This document shows positions 59,041 through 64,000 of a DNA stretch of 64,000 nt, one piece after another. Each line of letters opens with the position of its first letter. Position 1 is the first letter of the stretch. Source of the DNA: Pachyseris speciosa (Eukaryota > Cnidaria > Anthozoa > Scleractinia > Pachyseridae); assembly GCA_016490735.1 (NCBI GenBank), contig JAEMWC010000021.1:1931001-1995000 (forward strand). The letters run 5' to 3'. Position numbers and translations under genes: made by a program. Under the pieces are notes generated by a model. That model searched no databases, was not told the origin of the DNA, and saw nothing but the letters and a program-made list of their open reading frames with translations.

Positions 59041-59334
59041 GTTGAGTATGTCTCGTTGGGTGTGGTTCGTACAATAACTGGAATTACACTCATTTCTCAA
59101 TAGTGCATATAGCATTTCATCAAATTTCGGGGCAGTTAAACGGGCTCATCTCTCCAGGCTTATGGTGCGAAAAATGTGATTCTTTTTGAGACGATCGAAG
59201 ATGACTACATTTGAGTGGTCTTCTTAAGCTAATGGTTCTTTCTGCTTCTGACTTTGGTTTTGGCGCTTGCTTCATTTTAGTCCCGAATTTTCTCCTTCGA
59301 TTTAAATGTTGACTTTGATTTTTAAACCTTTTAG

Positions 59335-59494
59335 AGACCGAGAAGCTACCTTGTGTCACAACTGGTGAAAGAGACAATTCCAGTGCCTCTAAAAGCAACG
59401 ATGAAAGCAGAACTGGGTTTGACGAATCTGAAGAACATCTTCAAGAGCGCGAAGATAACACTGAAGGCAGTTCGGAGGAACTATCAAGTGACAG
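59335..59494 (+). pseudogene. Linker exon before ZU5 (TPR-ZU5-UPA-death locus)
   Basis: Between a TTTTAG acceptor and a weak GTTTTT donor. In the frame that agrees with the next two exons it gives TEKLPCVTTG, then a Ser/Glu/Asp-rich stretch ending in SSEELSSDR. Disordered linker by composition. The phase from the TPR exon to this one does not close cleanly, in keeping with the damage upstream. Confidence 0.6.
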
Positions 59495-59517
59495 GTTTTT
59501 ATCGGCTTCTATAGACG

Positions 59518-59692
59518 TTATTCATAAATGGCTGCCAATTCATTATTCTTTTGTCCTTGTGCAAATTAGCTACCAAACCTCGTTACCATGTGCTAAATTA
59601 AAAAGAATTCTTGCACTAATATGAGGCTTGGTAGGCTAATTTGCACAATAACAAAGGACATATAAAACAGCCGCCATTTATGAATAAGCTAT
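59518..59692. mobile_element. MITE with TTATTCATAAATGGC ends
   Basis: TTATTCATAAATGGCTGCC and its inverse GGCCGCCATTTATGAATAA-like end, with TGTGCAAATTAG/CTAATTTGCACA inside. Intronic in the TPR-ZU5 locus. Confidence 0.7.
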
Positions 59693-60034
59693 TAACTAAA
59701 CTCTTGAAACAAGACATAAGTTTCATTCAGTTATTTTTAGAAATACAACCAATGAACAGAATTTTTTGAAAGTTAAAATTATAAAGGCACAAACACACTT
59801 CACGAGATCAACTGCCTTGCTATGTGGTAAATACCTTAACTTCTATAACTTTTTATTTCTCAGTTAGTAAAAAAACATGGCTTGAACACGTTTATGGACT
59901 CAAAATTGATCCACTCGCGAGTGACGCATGAAGAGCCATTAGTTGCGGTGTCTTAAATGTCATTGCGATGCTTATTGTGAAGTAAGAAAATCATATCAGT
60001 GTGGAAAAGTAATTTTTTCTGTTTTAATACGTAG

Positions 60035-60096
60035 AAGCTCTGGAGCTGAGAATGTTGGAGAGGCTTTCTACTTTGAGTTCACTTCCGCTTGTAGAG
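60035..60096 (+). pseudogene. Small linker exon before ZU5
   Basis: Phase 2 in, phase 1 out, joining SSDR to SSGAENVGEAFYFEFTSACR and on to ANTKEK at the next exon. Acceptor TACGTAG, donor GTACGT. Open and in phase with its right neighbour, which supports the ZU5 gene model. Confidence 0.65.
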
Positions 60097-60669
60097 GTAC
60101 GTTATCATTTTAAAACAAAATGGAAACAAAGCATCCTTAAGGTTCAGATGAGACCTTTCCGTGCCACCAAATGTATGAATATCTAATCATAGATAGGAAG
60201 GTAAAATTATTCTGCCTTTTCCGGGTAATGCCGGGAGAATCTCGATATTCACAAAGTGCGCCATTGACAGCAGAGGGTGAGAAATACATCTTGAATTGTG
60301 AACGTAAAGCAAGTTACAGTCCTGGTCCTAATAGGTTCTAATAAGTTGAACAGTCTCCAGTTTTCTATCATTTCATGACCAGAAAATCTGAAAGCCGGTG
60401 ACCATTTTTTGCCACACCGACACCAGTGGGGTGACAAATATCACTGAAATAAACAAAGGCCCTCTAGAACCCTCGTTCTGGTGCACTGCATGCATGGTCT
60501 AACATTGGACAACAGCAAGAGAGGAGATCGATTCTGACACCTCTATCACGCACTTTCCTTTTGTGAGAAAATGAAGTCACCATTGTCAAGGTCCTGTTTA
60601 ACGTAATCGCACCTTACTAATAGACTTTTGATTGTTTTTTCCTTTTATTTTCTAAATATACCTTTATAG

Positions 60670-61604
60670 CGAACACTAAGGAAAAGTCACCATGGAAGCA
60701 CAGGTCCACTTTTTCGAACATCGTTACCAGTGAGGGAGGTGTAGTGCTTGGTGGGGATGTCAAATTGGTGTGCCCTCGAGGAGCTGTGGACCATCCCGTG
60801 ACAGTAGAGATGACATTAGAAGAGCCATCCAGGTACTATGGTCTAATAGTTCAAAGAAATCTTGAAAACGACGTCATGTTTGGGTCTCCCATCATTAACC
60901 TCCAACCCAAAGGTCAACTCTTCAAGAAATCAGTCACACTGACATCCAAGCTCAAAATCAATAATTTTTACCCTGACGACGTCCTCATTTTGCATGGCAC
61001 AGAGGCGCAGGACGGAAAGATCACCTGGCAGGACATCACTCACAAATCAAAGATTGATCAGGCGAATGCAGACGTGATCATTGAAGTTGGGCATTTTTCC
61101 CTCATAGCAGCCCTAATCAAATTGCAGAAATGACCTTGATGCACACCAAAGACATTGTATACAGGTTAAACGTGCTGCCATTTCATTTCACCATGTCAGA
61201 ACTGGTAAACAAGGACTCATTGAGAGAAGAGTTTGCATTGTTGTTCGTGAGCGAAGACGTTTACAACGAGCAGTTCTACCATCATGATGAGACCTCTGCG
61301 TTGGTGCAACTCAAAGCGAAAGGGTTTACAGAGCTGCATGTACATTCTATATACAGAGAACGAGAAACACGCGTTTACAACAGTGAAAGCCTCAAGGTTT
61401 CTGTTCACCCTGGCAAAGACTACAAGCTGGCTGACAGCAAACAAGAAATCTTTGATTTTACAGTACATTCCAGCGTTTGGTGGAATACCGGAGAAGACTT
61501 CAGACGTCCTCTGGAATGGACTGAAGACGTCAGAATTTTATGTGGGACTATTAGTGTGGAAGGAGGGTATGGACATCGCAGTGAGAGACATTTCTGCGAT
61601 ATAG
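60670..61604 (+). pseudogene. ZU5-UPA (FIIND-like) exon with HFS motif and one frameshift
   Basis: ZU5, about 60708-61115: STFSNIVTSEGG, VCPRGAVDHPVTVEM, GSPIINLQPKGQLFKKSVTL, ending IIEVGHFSLIAAL. HFS (codons 61092-61100) is the residue triad at which PIDD1 and NLRP1-type FIINDs cut themselves between Phe and Ser. UPA, about 61145-61590: DIVYRLNVLPFHFT, LKAKGFTELHVHSIY, FDFTVHSSVWWNTGEDFRRP, ILCGTISVEGGYGH, RHFCDIG. ZU5 ends at TGA (61131-61133), and UPA reads in another frame from 61130, so one base has been gained or lost between them. Acceptor TTTATAG (60669), donor GTTAGT (61605). ZU5-UPA modules are found in UNC5, ankyrins and PIDD; the HFS favours the PIDD/NLRP1 type. Confidence 0.88.
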
Positions 61605-61845
61605 GTTAGTCATACTGATAAAGTCATGTTTGGTGAGCGCATAGAGTGTTACGGTCTGTTACTCATGCCAAGGAATTGGAACTAAACAGGTGAGCGCATT
61701 GATCAAATAACCTTACAGTGCTGTTGACTTACCACCACTGTATTTCGTGTTTTACTTGATTGGTTATGTAAGGAACTTGCTGGGTGTAAAGGAAGCTATT
61801 TTTAACCTGATGCCCATTGTTCACTTGCTTACGACACTTGAATAG

Positions 61846-61984
61846 CTAAGGAATCAAGTGCTGAAGTGCTGGAAGGAGGAAGACGAGCAACTTGAAATAA
61901 TCTTGCAGCACTGGTTGAAGGAGAATGACGAAGTAAAAGACCTTGCTACACTCAGAAAAGACCTCGAGGAGTTAAGACCAGAGG
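61846..61984 (+). pseudogene. Death-domain C-terminal exon
   Basis: LRNQVLKCWKEEDEQLEIIL continues HWLKENDEVKDLATLRKDLE, ELRPEG. This fits helices 4-6 of a death domain, including the Trp of helix 5. The helix 1-3 exon expected between 61605 and 61845 is not visible, and the phase from UPA (1) does not match this exon (0). Either an exon is lost or it is too decayed to see. Death domains recruit partner death-fold adaptors in apoptosis and inflammation. Confidence 0.65.
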
Positions 61985-62430
61985 GTTAGTTGTATCTAAG
62001 TTGATCTCGTTTTCTTTTGATATGGCGCTTGAACAATGAAACCTAAACACCTAACGCCCTTATAAGCTAACTTTAGAAGAAACAGTCATTTGGTTATAAG
62101 ATGCCTTTGATTACAGGGCACGCCATAATTAGACTCAACTTAACAGTTATTCCGGCCAGTTGTCACTTGTGGCATTAACGGAGGCAATATAAGGTGGTGT
62201 CGTTCATAGCTACAACACCGACTGGCCTTGTTCATCACTCAAAAATGTACGTGTATCCCGAAAGCCCGCAGATCGGTCTTTCCACAATACTCGATTTAGG
62301 TACCTGACATGTGCCGTCTCGAGTTGAAAGAACAGATAGCAAAAATAAAATACCCTCTTTGAGGTTTGGCTATTGAAACTCATATACGCCTGAGAGCACT
62401 CTCGGTTATGTTGACCTCTCACAAGGCGAG
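61985..62430. other. No gene seen
   Basis: Intron or 3' sequence after the death-domain exon. No open frame that reads as protein. Confidence 0.4.
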
Positions 62431-62701
62431 AATGTATTTCATTATTACCAGGTTACAAAGTAACGCAAAGAGGACAGATGCACATCAGGCACTTGAGGTA
62501 GTTAGCAACCAAGATCTCTGGTGTGCAATTCCAGAATGCGGATTCGATGGAGTATTTCTGCGTTCAAATCCAAGCTCTCTGAAAGACAGTTCTGAGGGAC
62601 TGCTGCATGGAGTTGGAAGATTCTGCGGAAGGGATTCAAAGAGCAGCTTTGTCCACAAGTCCTGTAGATTATCTCGAGAACCATAGAGAAATATCCAAAA
62701 C

Positions 62702-62729
62702 ACGGCACGGCACGGCACGGCACGGCACG
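62702..62729. repeat. (GGCAC)n pentanucleotide repeat
   Basis: About five and a half units. Confidence 0.95.
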
Positions 62730-63296
62730 GAAATACAGACAGTTATGTTTATCTCCTGAAGAATCTGCCAGTAAAGTTTTCCTATTTATTGTCCCTTATC
62801 TCATTTAAAATGTCAAGGAAATCTTTGTGCAACGGAGGACTTCAGAAGTGCAAAATGGCTTAAGAGGGCTCTGTAAGGAAAGACTGGAACAGTTTCTGTC
62901 GACATGCTGAACAAAGCATGAAGATAAGGCAACTTGTCTGTATTGTGTGCGAAATTCTTGAGCAGTTGTGCCACGAAAACTGTGACAAGCGGTCTTCTGC
63001 AGAGATCGAAATGTGGGGTGAAACCTTGGGAATTTTCTCCATGTTGAACGATCTAGAGCCCTTCTTCCAGATCCAGCATAACCTCCAAGACATAGGCTTC
63101 ACACGAGATTAGAGCTTTTCTCGCCCCACCTAAAGTACATCACGTCCGATCAAGTGGACATCGCCGATGAAGTGTTAATGCATGATTTTTCTGACGTGTC
63201 ATTGAGTCTAATTCATTTTGCCAGGTTTAGCCAATCAAAACTGGTACGATTTCAACTCACCGACTCAACAAGTTCGCCTGTACCCTGCGTTGGAGA

Positions 63297-63297
<1 letters not shown>

Positions 63298-63391
<94 letters not shown>
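63298..63391. repeat. (AAT)n microsatellite, about 31 units
   Basis: The longest trinucleotide run in the window, uninterrupted. It lies inside coding-like sequence, where it would read as poly-Asn or poly-Ile. Confidence 0.97.
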
Positions 63392-63393
<2 letters not shown>

Positions 63394-64000
63394 GAGAGAG
63401 TACAGTACGACAGACACCAGGAGACATTCTCTCAGTGGTTTGAAATTAGGAAGGAATCGGAGGATCAGCTCTAACTGCATGCAAGTGCACTTGTGCACGT
63501 CAGTGGAGAAATTTGCGAAATGGGAGCATTCCAATCAGCCATGATTCTTAAAGCATCTGCCGAGGAAGCCTTTGATTAGTGCATTATCCCTTTCACTGAC
63601 GTTGGACGAGAAAAGGCGAAAGACAAAGATTCGGGCAATCTTCGAGTGGTCCTTTGTTCCACGCAAAAAGCGAAAGTACGAGAAGTACTAAACGTCCTCA
63701 AACAGACAATGACAGAGGAGGTCATAGATTTTAGGCGGTAGGAAGTCACTCAGTGTCACCTGACGATGCGATCTGTTACTTCAGAGGCAGACAAGGTTGT
63801 AAGGCTTCACCTGTTTCACAAATGGGGGTCTGGGGCAATTGGTCTTGACAGCAAGGATTTTGTCTGTTTTTCTGATTCATCCGCTGATGGGGCTCGCATA
63901 CCAGAAGCAGAGTTTTGGGGTAAGATTATTTATTGTGTGGCTTTAGTTGGGATGGACCTGATTCATTATTTTGTTGTATACTTTTGGTAAGCGGTAGTCA

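Larger units (their letters stand above)
62431..63918 (+). pseudogene. Broken coding-like sequence of unknown family
   Basis: Stretches that read like protein succeed each other with stops and frame changes: a 62.45-62.69 kb piece (ISGVQFQNADSMEYFCVQIQ, EDSAEGIQRAALSTSPVDY), VQNGLRGLCKERLEQFLSTC then stop (62853-62915), MKIRQLVCIVCEILEQLCHE (62918-63112), LELFSPHLKYITSDQVDIAD (63111-63298), an AAT run, SALVHVSGEICEMGAFQSAM with TAG and later TAG (63476-63755), and a last piece ending PEAEFW at a GTAAGA donor (63918). I do not recognise a family. It may be the downstream part of the death-domain gene or a neighbouring family member, and it continues beyond the window. Confidence 0.45.

Noticed and set aside
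61217..61604. Frames antisense to, or out of frame with, the UPA coding sequence
   Set aside because: The UPA frame explains the region; these have no family resemblance.
1..64000. CRISPR arrays, bacterial operons, integrated virus
   Set aside because: No such structure. Direct repeats here have no regular spacers, and coding sequence is intron-split animal type. The only retroelement genes seen are the DIRS-like relic and the LINE tail.

Overview
This window is animal nuclear DNA. It is AT-rich, its genes are intron-rich with GT..AG introns, and it is packed with short inverted-repeat transposons and ATT/AAT microsatellites. The two real loci and the repeat families fit an anthozoan cnidarian, most likely a stony coral. 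That placement is an inference from the kinds of genes and repeats; no species marker is visible.

Layout. (1) 1-20.3 kb holds no recognisable gene. A segment of at least 3.5 kb occurs twice, 14.8 kb apart, at near identity (1-3641 and 14949-18446). Between the copies lie a head-to-tail array of related 0.8-1.7 kb units (4308-12300) and a 1.25 kb foldback transposon (13187-14435). Each long array unit carries the same ~650 bp TTAA-flanked element. (2) 20.3-24.7 kb is old repeat-derived DNA with a dead DIRS-like reverse transcriptase fragment (23240-23830). (3) 24.9-51.6 kb is one 25-exon gene on the + strand for a nucleostemin-family (GNL3/GNL3L) circularly permuted GTPase. Nearly every splice junction and phase can be followed from ATG (24919) to TGA (51621). 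One base appears to be missing in the exon at 44435-44521. Its introns hold two large foldback elements, a pogo-type element, three copies of one MITE, SINEs, a LINE 3' end, a MULE-like MITE and a block of degenerate telomere-like repeat. (4) 51.7-56.3 kb is intergenic: a TTAA element, several MITEs and a tetranucleotide array. (5) 56.8-62.0 kb encodes, in order on the + strand, about sixteen 42-residue kinesin-light-chain-type TPRs, a Ser/acidic linker, a ZU5 domain ending in an HFS motif, a UPA domain, and the C-terminal part of a death domain. ZU5-UPA with HFS is the autoproteolytic FIIND arrangement of PIDD1 and NLRP1. Four stops and about four frameshifts break the TPR exon and one frameshift separates ZU5 from UPA, so this copy looks like a pseudogene, or a decayed member of a larger family. 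(6) 62.4-64 kb holds further broken coding-like sequence that I cannot name, running to the window edge.

The GTPase gene is a housekeeping ribosome-biogenesis gene. The TPR-ZU5-UPA-death locus belongs to cell-death/innate-immune signalling by domain type. Nothing in the sequence links the two.
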